Assembly: GCF_001434575.1 (NCBI RefSeq)
Contig: NZ_AZDA01000021.1
Location: 1 to 64,000 of the forward strand
Length of the DNA: 64,000 bases
Reading direction: 5' to 3'
Source: Loigolactobacillus bifermentans DSM 20003
GTDB taxonomy: Bacteria > Bacillota > Bacilli > Lactobacillales > Lactobacillaceae
In this document: positions 8,354-17,369 of the stretch, one piece after another
How positions within the stretch are numbered: position 1 is the stretch's first letter
Layout: each line of letters begins with the position of its first letter
The notes under the pieces: generated by a model
Database searches by the model: none
What the model was told of the DNA's origin: nothing
The model's input: only the letters and a program-made list of their open reading frames with translations
Position numbers and translations under genes: made by a program

Positions 8354-9097
8354 TTACTTGTTTTGATCTTCGTACTTTTGCAATGTTTGCGCTGTTTTCG
8401 CAGCAGCTTGTTGTGTGATCTTTTGTTGGATCTGTGTTTGAAGTTGCTTTTGTTGGGTCTTAGACATGGTTGGGTCTTTGGTTAAAGCAGCTTTCATTTG
8501 GGCTGCAATCACCTTTTTCGCTTGCGCAGCCATGGTTTTCTTAGCGGCCTTACTTTGTTTGGATAAGGCCTTGGCTTGCTTGGTGCTTAACACGTACCAG
8601 TTTTTGTTGACTTTAAACGTGTTGGTTTGTGACTTGTATTGATGGTTGTTGTTTAAGCCAGCAAAGAATGTTTCATAGAACTTGTTTTTGTACGTATAAC
8701 GGGTTGTGGTGGTAACCACATGAGCCGTTTTTGTGTTGGCTGATTTTTCAAACGTATTGGTTGTTTTTTCGTCGGCTTTCGTTGTTGTGACCTTTTTTTG
8801 AGTTGGATCTTTTTTGTAAACATAAACCGTTTCGTCACCATTGCCTAAAGGTTGGAACAACAGAAGTTTGATGTTGCTACCTTTCATGGCAGTGGATGGG
8901 TAGATGGCGTGCGTTTTGGTGACTTTTTCAGTTTTCATCCCAAAATGCTGTTGTTCGTTTGCAATCATCAACCCGATCGGTACGATCAAGATGATCAAGC
9001 TAAGTGGGATCATAATGTATTGTTGCCACCAGGTATGACCACCAATGGCAAAAATAGCAAATAGTAACGCGCCTAAAATAATTAAGAAAATCGCCAT
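8354..9097 (-). CDS. DUF4811 domain-containing membrane protein
   Basis: A 247-aa protein with two N-terminal membrane helices (about residues 3-22 and 27-46). A beta-rich soluble part follows, with a long Lys/Gln/Ala-rich helical C-terminus of coiled-coil character (residues 175-245). This matches DUF4811 proteins, which in lactobacilli are typically encoded right behind DHA2-family exporters. Here the start codon shares a base with the stop of the MFS gene (TAATG), so translation is coupled. Its exact role is unknown; an accessory function for the exporter is inferred from the constant pairing. Confidence 0.82.
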   Translation of the reverse strand: MAIFLIILGALLFAIFAIGGHTWWQQYIMIPLSLIILIVPIGLMIANEQQHFGMKTEKVTKTHAIYPSTAMKGSNIKLLLFQPLGNGDETVYVYKKDPTQKKVTTTKADEKTTNTFEKSANTKTAHVVTTTTRYTYKNKFYETFFAGLNNNHQYKSQTNTFKVNKNWYVLSTKQAKALSKQSKAAKKTMAAQAKKVIAAQMKAALTKDPTMSKTQQKQLQTQIQQKITQQAAAKTAQTLQKYEDQNK

Positions 9098-10569
9098 TAT
9101 TGGTCACCTCCTGCAACTTTTGGGCCTTGCGTTGTTTTCTTAACAAAGAAGGTGACGATCACACCGATGATACAGAAAATCGAAGCGACGATGAAGGCCG
9201 CATGATAACCAGATAAGACGGCATTGATGGCACCTGTCTTGTAGTGTAATGGCAAGGTGTGTAAAACATGCTTACTTGGCATTTGTGCTTTTGTAGCATT
9301 TGATAAAACTGAGATCAAGATGGCAGTCCCAACGGAGCTGGCAACTTGACGAATGGTGTTGTTTACTGCGGTCCCGTGGCTGATCAAGTCTAAGGATAAA
9401 GCGTTCATCCCGGCTGTGGTAACCGGCATCATGACCATGGCAATCCCAAACATCCGAACGGCGTAAAGCACAATAATCGTTGCTAATGGGGTTGACTTCG
9501 TTAAACCAATAAATGGAATGGTCCCAATGGTTAAGAGCAACATCCCAGTAATGGCCAAGCGACGTGCGCCTAACCGGTCAAATAATTGACCCGTGATCGG
9601 GCTCATAACCCCCATCATTAAAGCCCCTGGTAACAGAATCAGGCCAGAATGAAAGGCAGATTCGCCACGTACGTTTTGAATGTATAAAGGTAAAACCATT
9701 TCAGCACCCACCATGGCCATCATCACAACTGAAGATAAAACAGTTGCAACCGTAAAGGCAGGTGTTTTGAAAACGCGGAGTTCCAAGAATGGCTTCTCCA
9801 TGGTTAATTGGCGCCAAGCGAATAAGGCGATGAAAACAACCCCGATCACTAAGCCGCCAATGACAATCATGTCGCCCCAGCCTTTATCACCGACTTCTGA
9901 GAAGCCGTAAAGCAGGGAGCCAAAGCCAATGGTAGATAGGACAACTGACAAAATATCTAGTTTTTCGCGACGTGTGTCCAAAACTTTACGTAATGTGAAG
10001 AAGGACGCCACAATGACGATAATGGCGATTGGTAAGATCATGCCGAAAAGCATCCGCCAGTTATAGTTATCAATGACCCAGCCAGATAATGTTGGGCCGA
10101 TCGCAGGAGCCAAGCCAATGGCTAAACCGGCAGCCCCCATGGCAGCGCCCCGTCGTTCAGGTGGGAAAATTGCCAAGGCAATGGTCTGCATCAGTGGCAT
10201 GGATAAGCCCACCCCAACAGCCTCAATTAAACGACCAATTAATAAAGTCGCAAAGTTAGGGGCTTGCCAACAGATGACCGTCCCAATTAGGAAAATCGTC
10301 ATGGCACCGATATAAAGGTACTTTGAACTAAATCGATTGATCAGCCAAGCTGAAATGGGAATCATGATCCCGTTGACTAATAGGAAACCAGTTGTTAACC
10401 ACTGGACGGTTGATGTGGAAATATCAAATGCCTTCATCAATGTCGGGAAAGCTGTGGCCAAAATGGTCTGTGTTAAAACTGTCGCAAATGTCCCAACAAT
10501 AACCGTTGCTAATAAGAGGCCCCGGTTATAAGGCTTGCCATTTGCGTCAAGTGTTTGTTCTTTTGCCAT
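9097..10569 (-). CDS. DHA2-family MFS multidrug efflux transporter
   Basis: A 490-aa carrier with about 14 membrane segments, the size of the DHA2 (EmrB/QacA-like) drug:proton antiporters. ATVIVGTFATVLTQTILATA opens TM1. The motif-C-like GAAMGAAGLAIGLAPAIGPTLSG lies in TM5. The start is set at ATG 10569 (MAKEQTLDANGK); 39 further in-frame codons upstream lie across the promoter and are discounted. It is transcribed divergently from a MerR-type regulator and followed by DUF4811. Substrate unknown. Confidence 0.88.
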   Translation of the reverse strand: MAKEQTLDANGKPYNRGLLLATVIVGTFATVLTQTILATAFPTLMKAFDISTSTVQWLTTGFLLVNGIMIPISAWLINRFSSKYLYIGAMTIFLIGTVICWQAPNFATLLIGRLIEAVGVGLSMPLMQTIALAIFPPERRGAAMGAAGLAIGLAPAIGPTLSGWVIDNYNWRMLFGMILPIAIIVIVASFFTLRKVLDTRREKLDILSVVLSTIGFGSLLYGFSEVGDKGWGDMIVIGGLVIGVVFIALFAWRQLTMEKPFLELRVFKTPAFTVATVLSSVVMMAMVGAEMVLPLYIQNVRGESAFHSGLILLPGALMMGVMSPITGQLFDRLGARRLAITGMLLLTIGTIPFIGLTKSTPLATIIVLYAVRMFGIAMVMMPVTTAGMNALSLDLISHGTAVNNTIRQVASSVGTAILISVLSNATKAQMPSKHVLHTLPLHYKTGAINAVLSGYHAAFIVASIFCIIGVIVTFFVKKTTQGPKVAGGDQ

Positions 10570-10630
10570 ACTTGCAAAAAGCCTTCTTTCTTTTAAAAGA
10601 TTCTGAGAGCTACTATAGGCGCTTTCTGAA

Positions 10631-10694
10631 ATCTTGTCAAGTAAATTAACAATAGTTTCAGATGATTTGACAAGATGGACAAACAAACTATAAT
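10631..10694. promoter_or_regulatory. Divergent promoters with a GlnR-box-like dyad
   Basis: The plus-strand promoter is TTGACA (10667-10672), 16 bases, TATAAT (10689-10694). The minus-strand promoter is TTGACA (10640-10635), 17 bases, TATAGT. The two -35 regions form a perfect 10-bp inverted repeat (10631-10640 with 10667-10676). Between them, 10635-10651 fits TGTNAN7TNACA, the box bound by GlnR, itself a MerR-family protein. The regulator at 10746 is the likely ligand, repressing or activating both directions. Confidence 0.75.
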
Positions 10695-10745
10695 ACTGTT
10701 AAGATAGATGACGGTGGTTTGGAAAAAATTAAGCAGGTGATAGAA

Positions 10746-11210
10746 ATGGGTGTTCAGCCATTAGGGTCGCTGATGATGGGCGATCGGTTTATTTTAGGAA
10801 TTGGTCAGATCAGCGAAATGACTGGCGTGTCGCCGCGGCAATTGCGCTATTGGGAAAAGCGCGGGTATATTCAACCGTTGGCGAAAAAAGACGGTGAAAC
10901 GCGGCAATATAAAGCCAAAACAGTGGTGACGATTTTAGGGATCAAGCATTTTTTAGATGAAGGGTATACCTTACAAGCCGCTGTGAAGAAGATGACGGTT
11001 TACGATCAACAGATCCATAAACTGCATCAGTTTATTCGGCGCTCTTATCATGGGGTGGTTAAAATTGATGGCCACAATGCCGTTGATCTAGGTTTCTTTG
11101 ACCTTGAACAAACACAGCGCTTATACGGTATTTTAGATAGTGACAAAGTGTACTATCAAGTTTTACCGGCGGATCAAGCGCCAGTTGTACCGGAAAATCC
11201 AGCAGAGTAG
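10746..11210 (+). CDS. MerR-family transcriptional regulator
   Basis: A 154-aa protein. Its winged helix ISEMTGVSPRQLRYWEKRGYIQP (residues about 20-42) is the MerR DNA-binding domain. The short C-terminal part lacks a clear effector domain, as in GlnR-like and drug-pump MerR members. ATG 10746 has AGGTGA five bases upstream; the open frame extends further up to a TTG with no ribosome site. It is divergent from the MFS exporter, with overlapping control elements, so it most likely regulates the pump. Confidence 0.85.
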   Translation: MGVQPLGSLMMGDRFILGIGQISEMTGVSPRQLRYWEKRGYIQPLAKKDGETRQYKAKTVVTILGIKHFLDEGYTLQAAVKKMTVYDQQIHKLHQFIRRSYHGVVKIDGHNAVDLGFFDLEQTQRLYGILDSDKVYYQVLPADQAPVVPENPAE

Positions 11211-11240
11211 ACGCTACATGGTATAATGGGCGTTGACGTT

Positions 11241-11265
11241 AACGTCCAGTTTTGGGCGTTTTTTT
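11241..11265 (+). terminator. Intrinsic terminator of the MerR gene
   Basis: AACGTCCA and TGGGCGTT pair over a 4-base loop with one GU pair and run into TTTTT. An extended -10 (TGGTATAAT, 11219-11227) lies just upstream and may start the helicase transcript or be coincidental. Confidence 0.65.
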
Positions 11266-11285
11266 AGTTTGAAGGGGGTAGCTGC

Positions 11286-13649
11286 ATGGCAACACAGATC
11301 GGGGTGCGCACGTTAGTTGAATTTGTGTTGCGTCAAGGGGACTTAAATGCACGTTTAAATAGTCAAAACACAGCTTGGCAAGGGGCTAAGTTACATCGTG
11401 CATTACAGCAAGCACACCGAGAAGCTGATTATCAAAAAGAGGTTTATTTAAAGCAGACGGTAACCTTAGCCGGGCAGGATTATGTCATCGATGGTCGGGC
11501 CGATGGTGTCTGGTCAACGGCTGGTGACTATACCGTTGAAGAAATCAAAACCTCAGATGTCCCTTTTGAGACGTTACCAGACAATCAATTGACCTTGTAT
11601 TGGGGGCAGGCACAAGTTTACGGACATTTTTTGTGTCATGATTTTGACTTGCCCGCAATCAATTTAGAGTTGGTGTACTATCAAACTGATAATGACGCAG
11701 TGACGCGGGTTCAGCGCCGCTTCAAGCGCGCTGAACTGGCCGATTTCTTTGAAGAGATGGTGCAGGAATACAGCGACTGGTTGCAAATGCAGGCGGAATG
11801 GCACCAAACACGTGACCAGTCAGCGCAACAATTACAATTTCCATTTGGTGATTATCGTCCGAATCAGCGCCAATTAGCGGTGGCTGTTTATAAAACCATT
11901 GCCCGCCAAAAGGAACTGTTTGTCGAGGCCCCAACGGGTACTGGTAAGACGATCTCGACGTTGTTTCCGGCGATTAAAGCGCTAGGCGCCGGTCAGTGTC
12001 AGCGTTTGTTTTATTTAACGGCGAAGCAAAGTACCCGCCAGGTGGCCGAGGAAACGCTGGCGTTATTGGCCACCAAGCAATTACGGCTGAAAAGTGTGAC
12101 CTTAACAGCGAAGGATCAGATCACGTTTCCGGAAGAAGTGGACGTGCCACCTGAACAAAATCCGTATTTTCTCGGGTATTATGATCGGTTAAAACCAGCA
12201 TTACGAGATCTCATGGCCCATGAAGATCAGTGGACCCGGGCAGTCATTGAAACATATGCCCGTAAGCATCAAGTAGACCCGTTTGAATTTTCCTTAGATG
12301 CGGCGTTATTAGCGGATGTGGTGATCTGTGACTATAATTACTTGTTCGATCCAATCGTTTATTTACAACGCTTTTTCGCCGATACGGATCCGAATCAAGT
12401 TTTTCTAATTGATGAAGCGCATAATTTGGTGGATCGTTCTCGCAGCATGTATTCCGCCGCCTTAGCCAGTCAGCCGGTGGCAGATTTGGTGAAACAATTG
12501 AAGCCAGAACCAAAGTTACAAAAGGCGACTAAAACGTTGCGGGCAGCGTTTACAGCTTTAAGCAAGCCATTGCGTGACGCTGAAACGACCCAACAAGTTC
12601 AGGCGGCGCCAGCTGAAACGTTTCAGGCGGCGCTGTTTAAATGGCAGGGCAAGGTCCACGATTGGTTAGGGGCGCAGGAGCCCGATGCACCACTGGTGAC
12701 GCCGGTGTTAACCGTTTATTTTCAGGCGCTGACTTATTTGAAGATCAGCGATTTATATGGCGACAATTATCAAACGTTGATCCAATACGACCCGACACAG
12801 CGTCAAACCACGATCAAACAATTGTGTTTGGATTCAGCGCCATTTTTAAAACAGTGCTTGGCCAAAGGTGGCAGTGCCATTTTATTTTCAGCTACGTTAA
12901 CACCGTTGTCATATTATCAGCAGGTACTAGGGGGTACCGAGGCTAGTTTTCAATTTCAAGTGCCGTCACCATTTCCACCGGCACATCAGGCCTTATTGAT
13001 CGCCCAGTATGTGCAAACCACTTACCAGCAACGGGCGGCGAACTTACCGAAAATCGTGGCCAGTTTAGGCGCATTAGTACAAGGTAAAGTTGGTAATTAC
13101 CTATGCTTTTTACCGTCTTATCAGTATTTAACCACAGTCCAAACGGCTTTTGAGCAGGCCTATCCAGCCATTGAGACTTGTGCGCAGACCCCAACCATGA
13201 CAGCGGCGGAACGCACGGCCTTTTTAGCGCAATTTCAGCCTGAACCAACCGCTACCTTGCTGGGCTTTGCGGTATTAGGTGGCAGTTTCGCTGAAGGCAT
13301 TGATTTAAAGGGGGAGCGTTTGATCGGAGTAGCAGTGGTCAGCGTGGGCTTGCCGGGCTTGTCGGTGGAACGGAACTTAGTGCGGGATTATTTCCAGCAA
13401 ACCCAACACGCGGGCTTTCAATACGCGTATCAGTTGCCAGGGTTGAATCATGTGTTGCAGGCAGCTGGGCGCTTGATTCGAGATACCGCCGATCGCGGCA
13501 TTATTTTGTTGTTGGATCAGCGTTTTGGCACGCCACGTTACACGCAGTTTTTTCCAGCGCACTGGCAATTTTATCAACGACTGACCCAACCACAACAACT
13601 ATCAGCACAAATTCAGCAATTCTGGGCGGAAACAGCCCGTAAGCAGTGA
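11286..13649 (+). CDS. DinG/XPD-like DNA helicase with N-terminal PD-(D/E)xK nuclease-like domain, no Fe-S cysteines
   Basis: A 787-aa superfamily 2 helicase. The N-terminal 170 residues contain DGRADG (Asp69) and EEIKTS (Glu86, Lys88), the pattern of a Cas4/RecB-like nuclease. Walker A APTGTGKT is at about 215-222 and LIDEAHN (DEAH box) at 374-380. GRLIRD near residue 725 is motif VI. In Fe-S relatives the segment TAKDxICF..C..CPYxxGYYDR carries cluster cysteines. Here residues 275-301 keep the frame (TAKDQITF...NPYFLGYYDR) but every cysteine is replaced. A role in DNA repair is inferred from the family. ATG has AAGGGGG eight bases upstream. Confidence 0.85.
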   Translation: MATQIGVRTLVEFVLRQGDLNARLNSQNTAWQGAKLHRALQQAHREADYQKEVYLKQTVTLAGQDYVIDGRADGVWSTAGDYTVEEIKTSDVPFETLPDNQLTLYWGQAQVYGHFLCHDFDLPAINLELVYYQTDNDAVTRVQRRFKRAELADFFEEMVQEYSDWLQMQAEWHQTRDQSAQQLQFPFGDYRPNQRQLAVAVYKTIARQKELFVEAPTGTGKTISTLFPAIKALGAGQCQRLFYLTAKQSTRQVAEETLALLATKQLRLKSVTLTAKDQITFPEEVDVPPEQNPYFLGYYDRLKPALRDLMAHEDQWTRAVIETYARKHQVDPFEFSLDAALLADVVICDYNYLFDPIVYLQRFFADTDPNQVFLIDEAHNLVDRSRSMYSAALASQPVADLVKQLKPEPKLQKATKTLRAAFTALSKPLRDAETTQQVQAAPAETFQAALFKWQGKVHDWLGAQEPDAPLVTPVLTVYFQALTYLKISDLYGDNYQTLIQYDPTQRQTTIKQLCLDSAPFLKQCLAKGGSAILFSATLTPLSYYQQVLGGTEASFQFQVPSPFPPAHQALLIAQYVQTTYQQRAANLPKIVASLGALVQGKVGNYLCFLPSYQYLTTVQTAFEQAYPAIETCAQTPTMTAAERTAFLAQFQPEPTATLLGFAVLGGSFAEGIDLKGERLIGVAVVSVGLPGLSVERNLVRDYFQQTQHAGFQYAYQLPGLNHVLQAAGRLIRDTADRGIILLLDQRFGTPRYTQFFPAHWQFYQRLTQPQQLSAQIQQFWAETARKQ

Positions 13650-13694
13650 AATTCTGCTACAATGTAAGCAAATTAACGGAAAGGGGCCGAGCAC

Positions 13695-14864
13695 ATGCAA
13701 TCAATTTTGGCGGAACTTCAAGCGGCCCAACGCGACCATCAACTGATCAACATTTATCAGGCCGCTCATGACGTGGTGTACACCGGCTACGTGTTGTTTT
13801 TAAATGAAAGCGGTGTGGTGCTACAAACTTATGACGATGCTGGGTTACAAGACGGCATGGTTTATTTGCGGCTACCGATTATTGACGAGATCGAAGTGGA
13901 CAGTGACGATTTGACCAGTATGCAATTTCGCATGCAGTTGGCGCAAGATGAGCATTTTATCACGTCCTTTCAGTTTGCTTTTCAATTTGTGGCAGCCCAG
14001 CCGTTATTGCCACAGTTGTTGCAACAGGCGCAAGTCCGTCAAACTATGTTAATGTTTGTGTTGGCCAATGATGAGCGTTACTTAGAAGGTCGGGTGCACG
14101 ATGTCACTGAGGATACCGTGGTATTACAGCTTTTTGATAAGTTTGATTACACCAATCAAGCGCTATTAATGTTGCCACAAACTCAGATTCAATTGGTGGA
14201 ATTTCAAGGCAAAGAGCTATCGCTAGAAACGTATTTGTTGCGCCAACAGCCATTGCCAACGCACGTGTTGCCCCAACGGGCCACCACGCCAACTGCGATC
14301 CAGACCATGTTAAAAGGGGCTGAACAGGACGGTCGGTTAGTGGCTTTAGGGGATGCTAACGATAACGACATGTTTTTCGTCGGTTTTGTGAATACGGTGA
14401 ACACCGACAGTGTGGTCTTAAATTTGATTGATATGAACGGCCAATTTGGCGGTTATGTGCTGATGCAGTTGTCTGAGTTAAATAGTGTCACCAATCAATC
14501 TGACTATTTGCACACCATGACCGCCTTTGTCCGGCGCAATCAGCAACGCGGACTGACCAAACAGCCGATTCTCAACGATGAGCGGTTATTTGATCCCAGC
14601 GTGGATCTGTTTCGAACCTTGGTTCAGCAGGCGTTGACCTTCCGCCGGTTGATTCGGATCCGGACCAGCGCTTGGGAAGGCGCCATGGTGGTGCTGCCGC
14701 TTGCAGTGGACGACGAGACGCTGACGTTTCGGATTTTTGAAAGTGAATCAGAAGACGATCCCGATCAAATGAGCATTGCCTTTACCGAATTAGTCGAGAT
14801 TGCCTTTGATTATTTAGACCTGTATTTGTTGACCCAGGAACTAAAGGCCAGCGGGGAGCTTTAA
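13695..14864 (+). CDS. Hypothetical protein with about four tandem beta-barrel-like repeats, 389 aa
   Basis: Family not recognised. The protein looks internally repetitive: four units of about 75-95 residues each hold a helix followed by strands with a Gly-x-Val/Asp...VVL pattern. Examples are YTGYVLFLNESGVVLQTYDDAG (near 30), LEGRVHDVTEDTVVLQLFD (near 130), FVGFVNTVNTDSVVLNLID (near 229) and a last, more divergent unit near 325. This resembles small Sm-like or SH3-like barrels. It is highly acidic, with no signal or membrane segment. It starts 45 bases after the helicase with AAGGGG at good spacing, and may share its transcript. Confidence 0.75.
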   Translation: MQSILAELQAAQRDHQLINIYQAAHDVVYTGYVLFLNESGVVLQTYDDAGLQDGMVYLRLPIIDEIEVDSDDLTSMQFRMQLAQDEHFITSFQFAFQFVAAQPLLPQLLQQAQVRQTMLMFVLANDERYLEGRVHDVTEDTVVLQLFDKFDYTNQALLMLPQTQIQLVEFQGKELSLETYLLRQQPLPTHVLPQRATTPTAIQTMLKGAEQDGRLVALGDANDNDMFFVGFVNTVNTDSVVLNLIDMNGQFGGYVLMQLSELNSVTNQSDYLHTMTAFVRRNQQRGLTKQPILNDERLFDPSVDLFRTLVQQALTFRRLIRIRTSAWEGAMVVLPLAVDDETLTFRIFESESEDDPDQMSIAFTELVEIAFDYLDLYLLTQELKASGEL

Positions 14865-14895
14865 GAATTTTTCTGAAAACTTAACTTTTATTTGC

Positions 14896-14901
14896 TATAA
14901 T
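14896..14901 (+). promoter_or_regulatory. Extended -10 promoter of uppP
   Basis: TGCTATAAT forms an extended -10 about 40 bases before the TTG start of uppP. The -35 region is poorly conserved, as expected for extended -10 promoters. Confidence 0.5.
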
Positions 14902-14941
14902 AGGCGCAATATCTGATTAAGAAAATAAAAGGAGCAAGTCA

Positions 14942-15784
14942 TTGTTTAATATTATTAAAGCCGTCATTCTAGGGATCGTCGAAGGGATCACTGAATTTCT
15001 ACCGATCAGTTCGACTGGACATTTGTATTTAGCCGATGAATTTGTCAAATTAAGTGAATCGACTGCCTTCATTAACATGTTTATGGTGGTCATCCAGCTT
15101 GGGGCAATCATGTCAGTTGTGGTGCTTTACTTCCATAAATTGAACCCACTGTCACCGCGTAAAAGTAGTGTGGAAAAGCATCAAACTTGGGTCCTGTGGT
15201 TAAAAGTTATTTTAGCTGTGTTGCCGTCTGTCATTATCGGGTTGCCGTTAAATGATTGGATGGATGCGCATTTAACCAGTTGGCAAGTCATTGCCACAAC
15301 CTTGATCATTTACGGGATCTTGTTCATTGTGATTGAAAATCATAACCGCCAACAATCCCAAAACCGGCATAGTCACCAAATTACGGATCTCAACGCTTTG
15401 CCAATGAATACAGCCTTGTTTATTGGGGTATTTCAAGTGTTATCCTTGATTCCAGGGACCTCACGTTCAGGCGCAACGATCTTAGGGGCCATTTTAATTG
15501 GTTGTTCCCGTTATGTGGCCACTGAATTTTCATTCTTCTTGGCGATTCCAACCATGTTTGGGGCATCTTTATTGAAAGTTTTGAAATATTTTGCCCATGG
15601 CAACACCTTCACTGGCAGCCAAACGGTTGTTTTACTAGTCGGCGTCATTGTGTCCTTTGTGGTGGCGTATGTGTCAATCAAGTTCCTGCTGAATTATATT
15701 AAACGCAATGACTTCAAGGCCTTTGGCTGGTACCGCATTATTGTCGGGGTGATCGTGGTCTTGTATTTCGGATTATTACATTAA
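14942..15784 (+). CDS. uppP: Undecaprenyl-diphosphatase
   Basis: A 280-aa multi-spanning membrane enzyme that dephosphorylates undecaprenyl diphosphate to recycle the lipid carrier of peptidoglycan and wall polymer synthesis. [14 protein letters not shown] (residues 14-27) and PGTSRSGAT (170-178) are the two active-site motifs of the BacA/UppP family. Translation starts at TTG 14942, preceded by AAAGGAG. The length fits the family. High dosage is known to give bacitracin tolerance in several bacteria. It has its own promoter and terminator. Confidence 0.96.
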   Translation: MFNIIKAVILGIVEGITEFLPISSTGHLYLADEFVKLSESTAFINMFMVVIQLGAIMSVVVLYFHKLNPLSPRKSSVEKHQTWVLWLKVILAVLPSVIIGLPLNDWMDAHLTSWQVIATTLIIYGILFIVIENHNRQQSQNRHSHQITDLNALPMNTALFIGVFQVLSLIPGTSRSGATILGAILIGCSRYVATEFSFFLAIPTMFGASLLKVLKYFAHGNTFTGSQTVVLLVGVIVSFVVAYVSIKFLLNYIKRNDFKAFGWYRIIVGVIVVLYFGLLH

Positions 15785-15790
15785 TTGTTA

Positions 15791-15822
15791 AAGCATGCTG
15801 GCAAAAGCTGGTGTGCTTTTTT
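15791..15822 (+). terminator. Intrinsic terminator of uppP
   Basis: AAGCATGCTGGC and GCTGGTGTGCTT pair across an AAAA loop with four GU pairs and are followed by six T. Confidence 0.75.
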
Positions 15823-15914
15823 AAGTTGGTAATAGGGTCAAGTCGGTAGGGTGCGATTCATGTTTGTACCAGCGTTGGAACCATGGTAAGCTGTTCATTA
15901 GTGTTAAAATTTAA

Positions 15915-17168
15915 ATGATGTGTCTTGTCAGTTACCTGAAAGTACAGCAGTTGTGCATGCTTGGCGAACTTTTGAACCATTCGCGTGATTGGATTAGATA
16001 TTTTGTAGAAAGCTTGGTACCCATGGGTTTGAAATTGATTTTAATTTCATTTTTATCATCGTTGATCATGAATATCACCGTTTTATTAGGCGCTGAAACT
16101 ATTTTTGTTTGGCTAAAACGGACGGCACATAATCCTTGGATCCAGCATTACCGTCATGCGATTTTAGTGGTGGTAGGCACTGCTTTTGTGTTGCTGATCC
16201 ATTTGGAGGCTTGGTCAAATACCAATGTGTCGCAAAATTTAGTGGGGCTGCATTGGACTTTCTTTAATGTCGAACTCTTGGTGGCGTTTGACTTGCTTTT
16301 AATGGTCGCGTCAAAATGGCAATTGCTGAGTACCATGTTGCTATCGCTGGGTTGGTTTAAAGTGGTGTTTGTGCATTTTAATCGGCTTTCCTTAGGTTTA
16401 ATGGGACTGTTATTGGTTTTAGAAGTGGCCATGTGGTATTGTCGGCGCCCGATCTGCCAGCATATTTGGTTCCGTTGGCCGCTATTTTATGGGATGGCGG
16501 CAGTGACGTTTACCATGACCCATTTAAGCCATGGGGATCAAACGATTGGGGCCTGGGTGCGGCAATGGCTGGCATTGATCATCTTACGGACAATCACGGA
16601 TCTTTATCTAGAACTATTGCGCCGCCAAGTGAAACGGGCGCAGTTAACCAAGTTGTCGGCAGAACAAGATGCGTTAACTGGCGTGCTTAATTTTGGAACG
16701 TTTAATCATGCGTTGCAGGCTAAGTTCCAGCAGTATCAAGCGACACAACAGGCTTATGCATTGTACGCATTAGATATTGATCGCTTTAAACGGGTGAATG
16801 ATACCTATGGGCATGTGGCAGGTAATGAAGTCTTGCAACAGGTTGCGAAGGCGCTGGCTGTGGCCATGCAGCAAACCGCACATACCATGACATTGTATCG
16901 GACAGGTGGCGAGGAGTTTGTGATCATTGCGGATTGTTTGGCGAGTCAGCCGGACTTTAAACAAGTTTTGCAGACGATCCAAACAGCCACACGGCAACTG
17001 ACTTTTTCTTTTAGCGCTGACTTGATCATTACCTTATCGTTAGGGGAGTCGGAAGTGTTCGCCACGGATCTCAACTATTTAGAAGTTTATAAACGTGCGG
17101 ATCAATCGTTATATGATTCGAAACATAGCGGGCGGGATCTGATCACTGTACAAGGGGCCTTGCTTTAA
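15915..17168 (+). CDS. Membrane-bound diguanylate cyclase (GGDEF domain)
   Basis: A 417-aa protein with about six to seven N-terminal membrane helices (residues 30-230), a short linker helix and a C-terminal GGDEF domain. LDIDRFKRVNDTYGHVAGNEVL binds nucleotide and GGEEF is the active site, so catalysis of c-di-GMP synthesis from GTP is plausible. No RxxD inhibitory site precedes GGEEF. The membrane part may sense a signal. The upstream ATG pair at 15915 has no clear ribosome site, so the true start may lie further in. Two EAL proteins at 52552 and 59378 are likely counter-players. Confidence 0.88.
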   Translation: MMCLVSYLKVQQLCMLGELLNHSRDWIRYFVESLVPMGLKLILISFLSSLIMNITVLLGAETIFVWLKRTAHNPWIQHYRHAILVVVGTAFVLLIHLEAWSNTNVSQNLVGLHWTFFNVELLVAFDLLLMVASKWQLLSTMLLSLGWFKVVFVHFNRLSLGLMGLLLVLEVAMWYCRRPICQHIWFRWPLFYGMAAVTFTMTHLSHGDQTIGAWVRQWLALIILRTITDLYLELLRRQVKRAQLTKLSAEQDALTGVLNFGTFNHALQAKFQQYQATQQAYALYALDIDRFKRVNDTYGHVAGNEVLQQVAKALAVAMQQTAHTMTLYRTGGEEFVIIADCLASQPDFKQVLQTIQTATRQLTFSFSADLIITLSLGESEVFATDLNYLEVYKRADQSLYDSKHSGRDLITVQGALL

Positions 17169-17180
17169 TTTTTCCAAAAT

Positions 17181-17222
17181 AATCGCCATCAACGTGCGCA
17201 ATCGTGTATGTTGATGGCGATT
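17181..17222 (+). terminator. Intrinsic terminator of the diguanylate cyclase gene
   Basis: AATCGCCATCAAC and GTTGATGGCGATT form a perfect 13-bp stem with a 16-base loop. It is followed by TTAATTTTTTT. Confidence 0.8.
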
Positions 17223-17369
17223 TTAATTTTTTTAGCAAACAAGGGGCTAAATCGGGGGTTAAAAATCCAACCTAAGGCGGATATGTTTTTCGGTATGAAA
17301 ATGGATAATGAAAACGTTGTGAAGATGCACAGCATACATATAAAAAAAGCGAATGGGGGGCTTCATAAA

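Noticed and set aside
17208-17369. 54-codon N-terminal extension of the ABC transporter
   Set aside because: It overlaps the terminator of the cyclase gene and the family motif begins at the internal ATG with a strong GGGGGG site.
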